This document shows positions 33,972-46,830 of a stretch of DNA of 64,000 nt, one piece after another. Source of the DNA: Leucaena leucocephala (Eukaryota > Streptophyta > Magnoliopsida > Fabales > Fabaceae); assembly GCA_037074615.1 (NCBI GenBank), contig CM073534.1, forward strand, positions 7,808,861 through 7,872,860, in the 5' to 3' direction. The notes under the pieces were generated by a model. It was not told where the DNA came from, did not search any database, and saw only the letters and a list, made by a program, of their open reading frames with translations. The first letter of the stretch is position 1; each line of letters starts with the position of its first letter. A program made the position numbers and the translations under genes.

Positions 33972-34780
33972 CAGGAACTGAGACACCGTTGTCCTCCGAA
34001 GTTGCCACCAAGGTCATCGGCGTTGAAGGCTCCACTGTCATTCTCATTCCCGAGCACCTCACTGGTGACAACTATTTGGAGTGGTCACAGTTTATGTACC
34101 TCGCATTGGAAGGCCATGATAGACTTGAAGTAATCCTAGGGGATTCCTCGACGACCGAAGATACTGGTATTCGCTGTCAATGGAAAACAAAAAATTCTTT
34201 AGTAGTATCGTGGCCCCTCAATGCCATGATTCCCTCTGTCCGCCGTAGCTTCATGTTCAATAAAGAAGCTTATGGAAAACGTTTGACCACCTCCTTGATT
34301 TTTGATCTGAGATCCCGACTGTGGACAATCAAGAGAGGCGACCATCAACTAAATGCATACTACTTGGAAAAATCTACCTTGTGGCAGGAATTGGATTAGC
34401 TAAAACAACGAGTGTGGAATAATGTTTAGGATGCCGATGCCTATCAACGAGACTTGGAGGAAGAGAGACTTTTTGAGTTTCTCATCAAGTTACACCCAAT
34501 TTATGAGGATGTACGCAATCGCCTCCTCAAACGAGTGCCTCTTCCCACTGTCCCCGTGGCCTTTGCACTTCTACAAGATGAAGAATGCTGGCGACAAGTG
34601 ATGCTCTCTGACTCCTTGAAATCTCAGCTAGCTATGAACGAGGCTTCAACCCTTGCTGCTCAGATTACAGAACCAAAGAAAGATTGCCCAACCTGTGAAC
34701 ACTACAAAAAGCAGGGACATACATGAGACAAATGCTATAAGCTTCATGTGAATCCCCCAGATTGGAAGCTGCGGCAGCGA
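33962..34780 (+). pseudogene. Copia gag remnant with CCHC knuckle
   Basis: Capsid-type polyprotein part. The first open frame runs to TAG 34397-34399 and includes LIPEHLTGDNYLEWSQFMYL, RCQWKTKNSLVVSWPLNAMI and LWTIKRGDHQLNAYY, the usual gag order (LTGxNYxxWS, then WLxxSM-like, then the QGDxSVxxYY block). A second frame 34454-34726 has FLIKLHPIYEDVRNRLLKR. The zinc knuckle CPTCEHYKKQGHT is cut by TGA at 34724-34726, with DKCYKLH following. At least three stops; dead. Confidence 0.85.
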
Positions 34781-35039
34781 TAACCCAGGGGGAATAGCCC
34801 AAATGATTTGGGCCCAATATATGATCCAGTCTATAGCAATTCAATCCTTAGTCCAATCCAACAAAGTTCCTCTTCTCAAATGGGCTATGTCAATCCAGGC
34901 CCAACACATGGCAACTCAACCCAAGACCCCTTAACCATTATTTTAGAATGCCTTACTGCACTTGAAAATCAATCTCATAAGCAGTCAGTTGCGACTATTG
35001 TTGAGAGAGGTAATTTTCTTAAAGCCCTTGCTACTGTTA

Positions 35040-35610
35040 AAGTAAGTCTACATGCCCTTGTTGGATAATAGACTTAGGCACCTTAGATCACATGACAAAT
35101 GATGTCTCTCTTTTTTCAACATATACTCCTGCCAGATCCTTTCTTATTGTTAAAATTGCTAATGCCTCTGACTCTCTAGTTGCTAGTAGTGGTACTATCA
35201 GTGTTTTTCCAACTTTGACATTACATAATGTTTTACATGTTCCAAATTTAAAATATAATTTATTATCAGTTAGTCAGTTGACTAGAGATGAAAGATGTCA
35301 TGCTAAATTTTTTACTACCCATTGTATTTTTCAGAATCTGCTCACGGGGATGATAATTGGTATTGCTAAGAAGCTCGATGGACTCTATTACTTGATGATA
35401 TCATGATCAAGAATTTCACTCATGTAATAAAGTGTCTCTCCCTAATGATAGAAAATTGGAGTTATGACATAAAAGATTAGGACATCCGAATTTTAAATAT
35501 ATGTGCAAGATGTTTTCTTCGATTTGCTCAAATTAAATAAAGATTCAAATTTTTCATGTGATTCATTTGAACTTGCCAAACATTATCGCACCAATTTCTT
35601 GAGTGTCCCT
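35040..35610 (+). pseudogene. Copia protease and GAG-pre-integrase remnant, truncated
   Basis: About 35062 on reads WIIDLGTLDHMTND, the protease active-site block; the catalytic DSGA is DLGT, so serine is replaced. Then LHNVLHVPNLKYNLLSVSQL (about 35220-35280) and LLTGMIIGIAKKLDGLYYL. GAG-pre-integrase follows with LGHPNFKYM at about 35475 and CELAKHYRTNF at about 35568. Homology stops at about 35610, before integrase and reverse transcriptase. No 3' LTR. Confidence 0.8.
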
Positions 35611-35748
35611 TATTTTTATTTAGATTACAAAAGATAAAGAGAAAATTGATTCGTTTAGATTACAAAAAATTAAGTACTATATTTTTAGTTTTATAAAATT
35701 ATAGATCTTAAAAAATAATTTTTAATTACAAAACGTGAAATTATTTAA

Positions 35749-37255
35749 GGAGAATACTTAGGTGAGTCTTAAGTCTAGTATGTCCAGCAGTCCAATTATA
35801 TCCCGACATTTGTCTTATTTTTCCTTATCAACATTTAACCCCAGAATCCGTTAAACCTCTGTTACTGCTTTGGAAATCTGAAAAAACGTAATTAAAAAAA
35901 AAACAAAAGACAAATCTAGGGCGTCGTTATTGAGTTGTGAGCAGGCAAGGAGACCCGATAACAGAGTGAACTGCGAAGACCACCGGTGGCCAAGGGTGCA
36001 CATGGATTTCGTGAGAAAGGCTAGTGCGGGAGTCTTTTATTTTGATCTATGGGGGGTTTCTTTGATTTTTTTGATTGGGAACAAAATTATGCTACTCGGT
36101 TTTTCTTGGAGAATTACACAACTCCTTTTTTTACTCATAAAAGCTCACTTTACCTATATTTAGATAGGAAAAAAATAAGAAAAAAAATATTAGGACAGAA
36201 AACTTTAAAAAATAATAGTTGTTTATTATTTTTAAAAAAAAATATTAGTATTTTCTCCTTTTTATTTTCTTTTCAGTTTTCTCTCCATTCAAATGAAGAG
36301 GTTCAAAATATATTAATTTATTTTACTGCATGTTTAAATTTTTTAGTACTTAATAAACGCAGAAAATTGTCTAGTTTGTGTTAAGCCAAAACTTATGCTA
36401 TATTGATGAAAGAAACAACTCACTGTGATTCAAATGCAAGTGCATATGCAGAAGTGTCAACAAGCATATCGCAGCTCAAGAAAAGTTCCATCAAGTCCTG
36501 GAAGTGATTCTTCAGGATCTGGCCTATCTATTTTCTCAAGATTCTCATTTTCATAGGGCATAAGTGGGAATGCTAGAGTGTTTTCTCACTGGTCCTTCTC
36601 ACAAAATCTCTGTATGCCCTTGGCCGTCGCTGGTCTTCCCCGTTCACTTTAACGTAGGGGTAGAACTAAGGGAGGGGCAGGGGGCGGCCACCCCTTACAT
36701 CCCTCAAAATTTCTCTATACCTCCTTACTATAATATTATATTTTTTTAGTTAACTTTTTTTAAATAGTTTAAAAAAATTAAAAAAACTAATTAATTGTAA
36801 CTAAATTTAAAACCTCAAGAAAAATTTATGTTATATATCATTTTAATTAACCTAAATTAATCAATTAACTATTATATAAGTTATAATTAATTAATTTATT
36901 TAGCTTCCTTATTCTATCTAAAAAATCAATTTACTCATATTAAAAATTAGAAAAGTAGTTTATTTGTTCATCCAATAAAAAAAAATTGTTAAGAGTTCTA
37001 CCATTTCATCCTAAATTTTTAATTCTGCCATTGTTCTACCGTTAGATCTCCTTGCCTAATCGCAACTCAACGATGACACTCTTAGAGTTTTATTTTTTTT
37101 AAAATAATATTTTTTAAGACTTCCCGAACAGTAACAGAGATTTAATGGATTGTGGGAGTTAAATGTTGATAAGGCAAAATACAACAAATAGCAGGATATA
37201 ATTGGACTACTGGACATATTGTCCTTGGGAGATTGGACCTAAGTAGGTATCCTCC
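35749..37255. mobile_element. Non-autonomous Mutator-like element, long terminal inverted repeats
   Basis: Inverted arms of about 135-145 bp: 35749 to about 35882 and about 37115 to 37255. Shared blocks include tatgtccag(c/t)agtccaatt, cttatcaacatttaac and ctctgttactg. Ends are GGAGAATAC / GGAGGATACC. TTATTTAA flanks both sides exactly (35741-35748 and 37256-37263), an 8-bp target duplication; MULEs usually give about 9 bp. No transposase inside. Interior includes GC-richer blocks at 35925-36060 and 36410-36700, one with an exon-like reverse frame. Confidence 0.82.
36424..36518 (-). pseudogene. Exon-like captured gene fragment inside the Mutator-like element
   Basis: On the minus strand a 95-nt block follows a CAG acceptor (ggccag) and ends at a consensus GTGAGT donor. 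It is open in one frame: ILKNHFQDLMELFLSCDM then LVDTSAYALAFES. It reads like a real internal exon rather than chance. I do not recognise the protein. Location between the element's inverted repeats suggests capture from a host gene. Confidence 0.5.
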
Positions 37256-37263
37256 TTATTTAA

Positions 37264-37738
37264 AATAAAAGCAATTTTTATTAATATTATATTTACTTTA
37301 TTATATTTTTAATCATACTAATTATTTCAATAAATTTTATTTATTATATAAATCAAAGTGTTTTACCTAAATTATTTAATAATATAAATTTTTTAATTAT
37401 ATATTTAAAAATACTTTTACTTAAAATCATTCAGATAAAGATACTTTTTTTTGTCAAAATCATTTTGGCCACGTAGCATTCGAAAAAAAAATCACACTAT
37501 AACAAAACTACTTTTAACCACAATCAAGAATACGAAATGAATTATACTTAAACTTAATTTTACCAACTCAAATCTAACAACATCGGATATAATGTCAGAA
37601 ATAAATATGCGGGGTCGACATAAAAACATGTCAATGCATGAATTCTTTCTCATATACACAAGCTACCCTAAGGCTTAGGTTGATTAACTACTCTTATCAA
37701 ATTTATAACTTTTTAAATGATTTGGAAACCAAGTTTAT
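37264..37738. other. AT-rich intergenic DNA before the solo LTR
   Basis: Nothing recognised. The target-site copy TTTAT of the LTR lies at its right edge. Confidence 0.4.
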
Positions 37739-39537
37739 TGTTGGAAAATGTGCCCTAGGGGCCAATCATTGTCTTATGAGCATTATTGATTTATGAATTT
37801 ATTAATTGTGTTATCATATTATTTGCATGTTTACTGTGATGAACATCCTTGGATAATTCATGATCTTATCCTAAATGTCCCTGGTCGGTCATCTGTGTGG
37901 GAGCAGAGATGAAATAAGACCAGTATGACTTTGAAGATGTATAGAGATATAAATCAAAGTCATATGCACATGTAAGAATACAAGGTGTTGGACCGACCCG
38001 CTATGAGAGAGTTGCATGGGTCACGTCATAATCTCCTCTCATATACAAACCATGTCACTATGCCCTTTGACCTGAGATCATCATGGATTCCTACATGACA
38101 AACGCTCAGCTTTGGCCTAGTCAAAAGTCACTTTTGACCGAGTGATCATAAAGACTATGTTCGGGTTTAGTGGTTTTTCATGCGGAGGAATGTGAATGGT
38201 CAAGATGGAATTTGTCCCTCACATTCGTAGAGAGATATTACTGGGCCCCTCGATGAGTGAGTTTGAGAAATGTATGGCCATACTGTAATGGAAAGGTAGT
38301 TCCATTTCTATAGTCAGACTACTCAGGGATCGAGAAAGTAACGGTTAGGAATAGGAGGATGACATTATCCATGCCTCATCCATGACCAAAATATCGCGTG
38401 ACAGAAGGGACATGATATGGTTGTATAAAAGGTTACATCGTTTATCGATTCTCATATGATTTGGGTAGTCGTTATGTCTTGCTAGAGACCGCTTGCGACT
38501 TGTGGGCCAGTATAGCAAATGGCCCACTGCCAACTTCATTGGGCCTACAGGGTCGTACACAAAATAGCCCAACATGAGCTATGATGTCCAGATTCATTGA
38601 ATCTAAGACGTGTTTAGATTCAATGAATGATCCAGGGTTGCTATATATATTTATTTATATTTATATTCGTATATATATAAATTCGTATATATATATTATA
38701 TATAAGGGATATATAGGATTTAATTTATAAGGATAAATTAAATCTCTATCACGTTTGAATTTGAAATTCAAATTGATAGGATATCTCATATAAGAGATAT
38801 TTACAAGATTTAATTTATAAGGATAAATTAAATCTCTATCACGTTTGAATTTGAAATTCAAATTGATAGGATATCTCAAATTTGATTTATGAGAATAAAT
38901 CAAATATAGTCCAATCTTATCTTTATTTAAATTAAATAAATAGGTGAATTAAATCTGTGGGACGGATTTAATATAAACATTATTTATTTAATTAGTTTCT
39001 TATCAAATTATACAATATGTGATATTGTATTCGAAACTAATATAGATTAATTCCAAAATTCAATTCGGTTGAGAAAAACGCAGAGCATCCTATATATCCG
39101 ATTTTAGGAGCTACGTTTTGAATAAAAAACACATAACCCAAAAGGGGCCGAACGGAATCTGCAAAAGGTTTGCAGATAAGAAACTGCTGAAGTAGAGACG
39201 GAGAGGATGAACTCTTGAGGAAGCCTTGGAGGGACAGGAGACGCTAGCACGTCGTTTGTGGTTGGAACGCTGTTCGTGTGGATACCAGTAGAGGAAGACG
39301 ACCTGAGGAGTCGACTTCTTGCGATCAAAAGGAGAGCACAAGCCGCGGAGAGAAGTTGTGGACGTCTCCTTATGATCGGAAAGAGATCACCAGCCGTAGA
39401 GAGAAGCTGTGGAAGTCGCTGAGGCACACTAAGGGTAATGCTTCTTCCTACTTGACTTAAACACATACGGTAGATCCTGGCAAGGAATAGAAAAATTTTT
39501 AAATTAATTTCCGCTGCGTGTCTTCCAATTCCTTACA
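37739..39537 (+). mobile_element. Solo LTR, 1.8 kb, copy A
   Basis: Begins TGTTGGAAAATGTGCCC and ends CCAATTCCTTACA. The 5-bp target duplication TTTAT is at 37734-37738 and 39538-39542. No primer-binding site, internal domains or second same-orientation LTR adjoin it, so it is a solo LTR left by recombination. Copy B lies inverted at 50982-52925. The ORFs at 39104-39466 are parts of this LTR shared with copy B. Confidence 0.88.
38660..38890 (+). repeat. 90-bp tandem repeat inside solo LTR A, about 2 units
   Basis: taatttataaggataaatta recurs with a 90-bp period (38721 and 38811), with aatctctatcacgtttgaat and aattgataggatatctca in each unit. The same unit is present in four copies in LTR B. 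Confidence 0.85.
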
Positions 39538-39542
39538 TTTAT

Positions 39543-39869
39543 TTCATAGTGTCAATATATATTGAATCATACTATTTAAAGGTTTTAGTGAGTGAATATT
39601 TTTTGGTAACCCAAGGAGTTTGAGTCACAATTTGCCACCTTGGGAGAATTTCAAAATTTTCTGGTATTGATATGTAATTATTCTTGATCTCAGGTCCTTA
39701 AATGAAATTCTCTAGAATATTAAATATGAGTATTGGAAAAAAAACCAAAGTTGTTTTTGATAAAAAAAACAATAATATAAAATGTAAAAAATTGTACAAT
39801 TAAAGTTGGTATAATAGAGTCTGGACGATGGGAGATTAATCAAATATCAGTTTTATAGAGAGAATGACT
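39543..39869. other. Intergenic between solo LTR and LINE fragment
   Basis: AT-rich with no feature recognised. Confidence 0.35.
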
Positions 39870-40570
39870 CTAAAAGATTGAAGCAGGGAATTGATTTCCT
39901 TTTCCAAGGTGCCAGTGATGATCCATAGGCCACCAAAGGTTGTGATCTATATGAACAGAATTCCTCAAGCTGATCAGTCATCAAAGGTGTTCAAAAATGA
40001 GGTCTGATGATTCCAAAATTCCTTTCTAAAACCAGAAATCATTGTATGGCTTTTTCACCTTACAGCCCAAAGAGGTATCTAAATATTTTATTCTCTTAGT
40101 ATTAGCAAGAAGAGAGTGAGGTTCAACTAATAAAATTCTCCTGATTTTTTTGGCAAACACAGCTAGATTGATCTAGTGCCTAAGTTACAATTGTTTGGGA
40201 AAGTAGTGAAAGGTAATTCCTTCTTTACCAAGTGTATTCTTCGCTTCTGATTGCCATAACAAAAAAAAATTAACAAATTTAGCATCAACTATGTTGCACA
40301 CTTCCTTGGGAAGTTTTGTGCATGAGAGCAAATGAATGTTGAAGGCAAACAACATAGATTTTACGAGAGTTAATCTTGAAACATGGGAGAGGAACTTGCA
40401 TTTCCCAGAAGCAGTTTTCCTATTTACAACACATAACTTTCTTATAGATTAGAGATTTATCGTTTCCAAAATCAATCCATGTACAAAGGTAAAACCCAAA
40501 GCACTCACAGAAGCCAATATTAAATTTTCTATTTAATTGATCCTTAAGATCATTTAGAGCATTAGGAGAC
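39870..40570 (-). pseudogene. LINE reverse-transcriptase thumb fragment
   Basis: The minus strand at about 40250-40420 reads KCKFLSHVSRLTLVKSMLF followed by AFNIHLLSCTKLPKEV, the conserved LINE block after the polymerase core (the SRLTLIKSVL / LPKxV pattern). The upstream minus-strand part (40420-40570) and downstream part (39870-40240) are consistent with ORF2 but badly decayed. Truncated at both ends. Confidence 0.7.
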
Positions 40571-40599
40571 AAGAGGATAGAAGATTTAGTTAGAATCAC

Positions 40600-42200
40600 A
40601 TAAAAAAATTAAAACTTAAATGAAAACACGAAGGTTGAGTTTAGAAAGATTTCACCAAGAGAAGTAGATAAAGGAGAGATGCACACAATCGACTTATACT
40701 GGTTCAGCTCTGCTACTTGACCTATGTCTAGTTCTCATAATTCTTCTAAGTATTTCACTAATCTCTAAGATTTTATGGGCTTTGGTGTCTCAGTACATTA
40801 ATAAGAGAATCTCTCTCTCTCTTAATTCCCATAATGTTACAATCTCACTCAAGAGTCGCACTCTTGAGTATCCCAGCTAATAAATGAGATTTCTAACTCC
40901 CTCTCTAGTAGAGTAATTATAATAAGCACTGAATATCAAGTTCTCTAAGTTTCACTCTCAAAGAATAAATACTTTGTTCAGATAATAGATTACAGAGTAA
41001 AACATAATATATTGAATGCTGTAATGAATATTTCAGTAAATGTTGTTCGTTCGGGTTCATTGAGCTTCTTAACTTCAGCAATAACTGTGGCTTTTTTTAT
41101 AGTTGATTCATTTGAATATCCATTAGACTCATCAAAGTAGCCGTTGAAGAATAGAGTTGTAGGTTGCTGATGGTTGAAGCATAATGCATTATGACAGATT
41201 TTTGCTTTTTTATAAATTTCTTCATTTGATTTTGTTTCTTCCTACAATTGATCTAGAAATATGTTGTATAAATGGTATAGAAAGAGTTCAAACATAGATC
41301 AATTAATTCATAATATTCTAGATTGAAACATTAAAGTCTGTCAAAGTCTGATTTAAAAATATTTTTTAAGAACAGTTGAATTTATCGAACTGTTTATCGA
41401 AAAAGATGCCTTATCGAAAAGAGTTTTGATAAATATCAAATACTTTATATTAAAACAATTTGACTCTTATCGAATAATACTTTAATAACCAGCCTTATCA
41501 AAATGTCTTTCAAAAAATAACATTTTGATAATAGAGATTTGGTTCAGGCTTATTGAAATACTCATTGAAAAAACTCTTTTCAAAATATTTATCACACGAC
41601 CAGAGTAACCAATTTATTAAAGTGTCCTTAGATAAATAGGTTTACCGGATAGTTATTCAATAAATTCCCAACATTGAAGAACAATGGTTTGACTTGAAAA
41701 CTTTCTTTGATTTTTCTAATCTTATCTCAAATGCTATGTAATATATTTCAAAGCAAGATTTTATAAGATTATTTTTCAAAACAAATCATAATATTGATTT
41801 ATAAATTTTCAAAATCATTTAACAGTTATAAGTGTTTATCAATAAACTATCTTATCGATTAATATTTTGTCAAATGAAGCTTAAAATAGACTTTATAACA
41901 ACTTTGTCCTTATTTATTGAAGAGCTTATGGATAAACACCCTTATCTATCAATGTCTCTTAGAGACATATTTCATAAGATTTCAGAAACCAAGTTTATAG
42001 ATAAACTTATTTTGTAAAGCATATTTCACAATTGAATCAACTGAATGTTTCTCTTAGTTATTGAAAGGTTTATCAATAAATACCCTTATCAATAAGTTTA
42101 TCAATAAATACCCTTATCGATAAGTTTATCAAAAAATAAGTTAAGTAAAAACATATTTTGAAATGTCATCATTAAAATCATTTGTCATCATCAACACATA
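40600..42200 (-). repeat. Old LTR-like sequence, reverse orientation (SIRE/Maximus style)
   Basis: Its reverse complement begins with gttgatgatgacaaatg and ends with aactagacataggtcaagta, followed by gagctgaaccagtataagtc. That tail resembles aactagacgtatgtcatgtg at 61192 in the plus-strand copy (60028-61380). The region 41390-42140 is rich in ttatcgataag and tttatcaataaa repeats. Plant SIRE/Maximus-type LTRs have this TTTTGATGATGAC start. No coding domains; boundaries approximate. Confidence 0.45.
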
Positions 42201-42922
42201 GAGTCTAATAGATTTATCCTTATTGATTTTTTGTCCAGCCTAAAGGCAAAAAGTTTCAAGGATCTCAGCTACTTTAGTTATGCTAGATTTATTACATCTA
42301 AAGAAAATGGTACAATTATCAACATATCATCAGCATCCTTGTATATTTTATTGACATAAAGAGCATCATGCACTACTACAAAATAGGCTTTCTAAATCCT
42401 TATTTCTAAACCGGTCCAAGCGGAGAAGGTTTAAAAAAATGATCAGTGACATTTTTTTAGATAAGATGAAATATTTACACTAGATATACAAGTGACAGGG
42501 GTAGACAAAAATTACTACATTGAATACCTCCTTAGCCAGTTTAAAATATACTTTCTACACTAGTTGCCTTTGTCCGTTATAACAATGAACACATCTAAAC
42601 CGCTTGCTTGTAGGTACAATTTAGAGGTTTTTTTCTATACTTAATGTCATTTTATTAGGTGTAGATTAGCTTTGTCCTCTTGTGACTATTTAGTTTCTTG
42701 TATAGTATTTCCCGCTTCTTTTATTTTACTTATTCAGAAAGTTCATCTCACTTCTTTGTTTCCCAATGTTTGTAGTCATTATGCTATAAGGCCAATTGCA
42801 TTCTTCTATATTCTTTTCTGAAATTGTTCTTATTTCTCAACCTTAAATATATACCATTCCTCAGTACTTTTCATTTCACTTTCTCTTTATTTTCTTTCCT
42901 TTTCTTCTATCTGAATCTTCCA

Positions 42923-43180
42923 ATGGCTTATTCCTCACGCATACCTCCTTCTCTGTAGCACAAAAGAATAGAGACAATTTTGAAGACAAATATCTTGACC
43001 ATCACCTGTCAGTTCCTTCTCCTCCTCCCCTGGTTCTCACTTTAGTGGAGTGCCTTGAGGAACTCCTCCTGCACTTCAATGGACTAAAAGACTCCATGGA
43101 AGAACTGACTTTGAAACTTGAGATACTTAATAATTGTTTTAGAGTCTTCTACTCTAAAGTTTGCCGCCATCAATAGATGA
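42923..43180 (+). pseudogene. Small leucine-rich coiled-coil ORF at the 5' end of CACTA 2
   Basis: ATG 42923 starts MAYSSRIPPSL then TAG. A shifted frame is open from about 42928 to 43178 and contains KNRDNFEDKYLDHHL and VECLEELLLHFNGLKDSMEE. The Leu/Glu heptad character suggests a coiled coil. One frameshift would join the two. Not matched to a known family; position suggests an accessory element protein or the first exon of a longer one. Confidence 0.4.
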
Positions 43181-43984
43181 CAATTTAGATAATCCTATTG
43201 ATCTCAACTCTGACTCCCAAAACTCTAACTTTGACGAGTGAAAGTCTCACCTTTCTTTTGCACCTCATTTGTTATTTTTTTTGATGTAATGACAAAAATG
43301 AAAGAATATATTATATATAGTTTGGTAGATACTTTTTTGAGATTTCAAACTTTGGATGTAAAGTTAGTAAAGTTTTAATGGATGAAGTTTTACAAGTTTC
43401 TTGTTATGACATGGATATTCCTTTTATTTTTCAAAAACTGAAGGAAAATAATACAAAATATTGAAACCGGGCATGCCAACATTAGGTGACTTTATGCCAA
43501 TTTCATCAGGTGTAGATTTGCTTCTGAAATATGCGCCTTTTAATAATTAAAAATGACCTTGCCATCTTTCTACATCTATTGCCTATTTGATCTAATGTTG
43601 AAAACTTTTTAAACTTGAAGTAAATTATAAATGGTTTAAAAAAAAATTCTTTCTATACCAGTTGTCCATTTCATTCGAGGTAGATTGGCCTATAAAATCC
43701 ACTTTAATTTAATTGAAACCCTTTTTGCATCTCTTATCTCTCATTTTCACTAGTTCTTGTATATATTCTCGACGGTTCTATCATGGTGAGCTTTGTTTTG
43801 AACTCCTTGTCTCAAGAACTAAAACTTTATGCACTATTGGTAGCTTTTGCTGTTATTTGTGTGGATTCATTGCTGTCATTTACTCTGATTACTGTCTTTT
43901 GTGTGATATATTCTCTACTAAACTTAGCTTCAAGCTAGGTTTTCTTGTTTTCTAGTTTTCTATTATTCCACAAATATAGAATAT

Positions 43985-46830
43985 AGTTAAATAAATGCTA
44001 AATGAACAAGTGTTAAGTATTCTGACAAGGTCAATGAGTTTTTAGATTTTGCTAAACAAAATATTGATGATGATAATGGAAGGTTTTATTGTCCTTGTGT
44101 GAGATGTTTAAATAAGAAGAAACTAAGTCCTATAGATATATACACTCATTTAATTTGTGAGTGATTTCGTAAGAGTTACACGGTATGGGTATGGCATGGT
44201 GAAGATGTGGAAAGATCGAGTGCATATGAACATGTAGAATAGACTTTTGATGATGATATGAATAGTGATGATTGGGTAGAAGACATGATTATGATGTTGG
44301 AGAGTAGGCTTTTATGAGGTCACATGCATATGGTAATATATTCAATGATATAGAAAAATCTCTATACCCAGGGTACAGAAAATACAACCTCTTGATTGTG
44401 GTGTTAAGATTAGTAAATATGAAAATACAGCATAGGTGGAGTGATATTGGTTTTTCAAAATTACTTGAGTTGTTGTAAGACATATTTTAAAAAAATGTAC
44501 TACTAAAATGCTACTATGATGTGAAGAAAATAATATGTCTGTTAGGCATACAGTATAGAAAGATTCATGCATGCCCAAATGATTGCATATTTTACAACAA
44601 AGAGTTTGAAGATAAGGATAAGTGTTCAATATGTAATACACTAAAGTACAAATCAAACAACTCTCCTGTAAATGTGTTATGGTATCTTCTAATTATACCA
44701 AGGTAGAAGTGCCTCTTTGCTAATGAAGATGATGCAAAAAAATTGTTATGGCATGTAACTGAAAAGATTTTTGATGGGAAGCTTAATCATTTGGCTAATT
44801 TTTTGCAATAGAAGAAGATTGACGACTTATTTCCTGAGTTTATTAATTAACCATGAAACCTAAGGCTTAGACTTAGTACAGATGGCATAAACCCTTAAAA
44901 GTAGCTTGCAGCATACATAGTTCATGGCTTATTCTCTTGGTGATTTACAGCCTATCCTTTTGTTGTATTTGAAATGCAAGTATGTGGCGTTGCCTATATT
45001 GTTCTTAGGACCAAAATAACCAGAAAATGACATAGACGTTTACTTAAGACCCTTGATCAAATATTTGAAGAAGCTATGGGAATGTGTGGATGTTTTTATG
45101 GGAATAAAAAGGACATTTTTAAATTGCGGGCTATTATCTTTTGTACAATTAATGGCTTTTCTATATATAGAAACTTGTCAGTGTATAGTGTTAATGGCTG
45201 TAAAGCATGCCCAATTTGTGAGGAAAGGACTTGCTACTATTAAATCTATCATAAAAGAAAGATAATTTAGCTGGTTATAGGAGATTTCTTAGACAAGGCC
45301 ACCCATATCGTCGACTGAAGAAAAATAATTTTGGCAACCAAGAACTTGAAAATGCTCTGGAGCCATTGACTGAAGAGCAATTTTATGAAAATGTGAAAGA
45401 CAACATTGTTACTTTTGGCAAGACTACCAAGAGAAGTGAGAAAAATGTATGGAAAAAAGATGACTTCTTAGAGCTTTTGTATTGGCATAATCTTGATGTA
45501 AGGCACTATATTGATGTCATGCATGTGGAGAAAAATGTGTCATAGCATTGTTGGAACACTTCTCAACATACATGATAGTTCCAAGGATAGTTTGAAGGCA
45601 AGATTAGATTTGCAAAAAAAGAGAATATGAGAGGATTTACATCCAAAGCCAGATGGTGAAGGAAGTTATTGTGGTGAGGAATTAATATTTTGTCCAAAGA
45701 TGAGAAAAGAAGTATTTGTGAGTGTTTGAAAGGAATTAAAGTTCCCTCTAGGTACTCATCAAATCTCAAGATTGTGTCAATGAAAGATTTGAAATTAGTA
45801 GGCCAAAAGTCTCATGATTATCATGTCTTTATGCAATAATTTCACCCATTGGCTATTCAAGGCATCCTTCAAGATGATTTGAGACATATTGTAACCCGAC
45901 TTTACTTCTTCAATGCTATATGTGCCAAAGTCTTTGAGTATGAAAAGTTGGATCAATTGGAGTACGAGGGTTATGTTATTTTGTGCCAACTTAAAAAATT
46001 ATTTCTTCCTACTTTTTTTGACATCAGGGTATATCTCATTGTTCAATTAGTGCGAGAGATAAAATTGTATGGCCCTATATACTTATGATGGATGTACCTA
46101 GTTGAAAGATATATGAAAATCTTAAAAGGGTATATGAAGAATTCAAATAAGCCCGAATCACCCATTGTTCAAAAATATGTTTTTGAAGAAGCTATGCATT
46201 TTTGTCAAAACTACTTGTCTAAAGTAAGATTTACCAGTCTCCTTAAGCCCCATGCCAAAGAGGGGATCAACACAGATTGACGGTGAAGAGTGTTGATCTT
46301 AATAAATTGTGGCAAATACACTTACACATCTTAAATAACACTGATGTAGTTCAAGACTATATAGCTGTTCATAAAGAGCTTGTCAGGATAGAAAATAATA
46401 GAATGACAGAGCAAAATTTGATTAGAAAATACAACAAATATTTTGCACATTAGTTCAAACAAAAGGTTAAAAATGAGGATTGTGTTTCTGATACAGTTAT
46501 ATGGTTGACATATGGTCCTAAATTTGATGTGATAAGATGTAATTCATTTAATATCAACAATATTCCTTTCATATGAAGTCCCTATATGATAAAAGTAACA
46601 TGCAAAATAGTGGTGTTATGTTAGTGGTTGAAGCTAGGCACTTCTCTAATTCAGAAGACAACAATTCTAAATTAGTAGTCATACCTTATTACGGTGTTGT
46701 TGAAGAGATTTAGGAGGTGGACTACTCCAAATTTATAATTCCTGTGTTCAAATACAAGCAGTCTAATGTATTACAGCATTATTGTAAATCACTTAAGATG
46801 TTCCTAATAATGAAGTCTTGAACAATAAGA
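43985..46830 (+). pseudogene. TNP2 transposase of CACTA 2 with C-terminal DUF4218/DUF4216-like parts
   Basis: Transposase-associated domain at about 44010-44240 (GRFYCPCVRCLNKKK with Cys ligands, then KSYTVWVWHGE). TNP2 core in shifted frames at about 44520-45260: IHACPNDCIFYNKEFEDKD, LRLRLSTDGINP (about 44870), QVCGVAYIVL, then INGFSIYRNLSVYSVNGCKA. DUF4218-like part about 45480-46300 (WHNLDVRHYIDVMHVEKNV, GTLLNIHDSSKDSLKARLDL, EEAMHFCQNYLSKV). DUF4216-like part about 46620-46790 (GVMLVVEARHFSNSEDNNSK then VIPYYG). At least a dozen stops or frameshifts. Confidence 0.9.

Noticed and set aside
39104..39466. ORFs starting MCLSQVGRSITLSVPQ in both solo LTRs (also 51053-51403)
   Set aside because: They are shared only because both lie in copies of the same LTR. 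The frames differ after the first 20 residues and show no domain.
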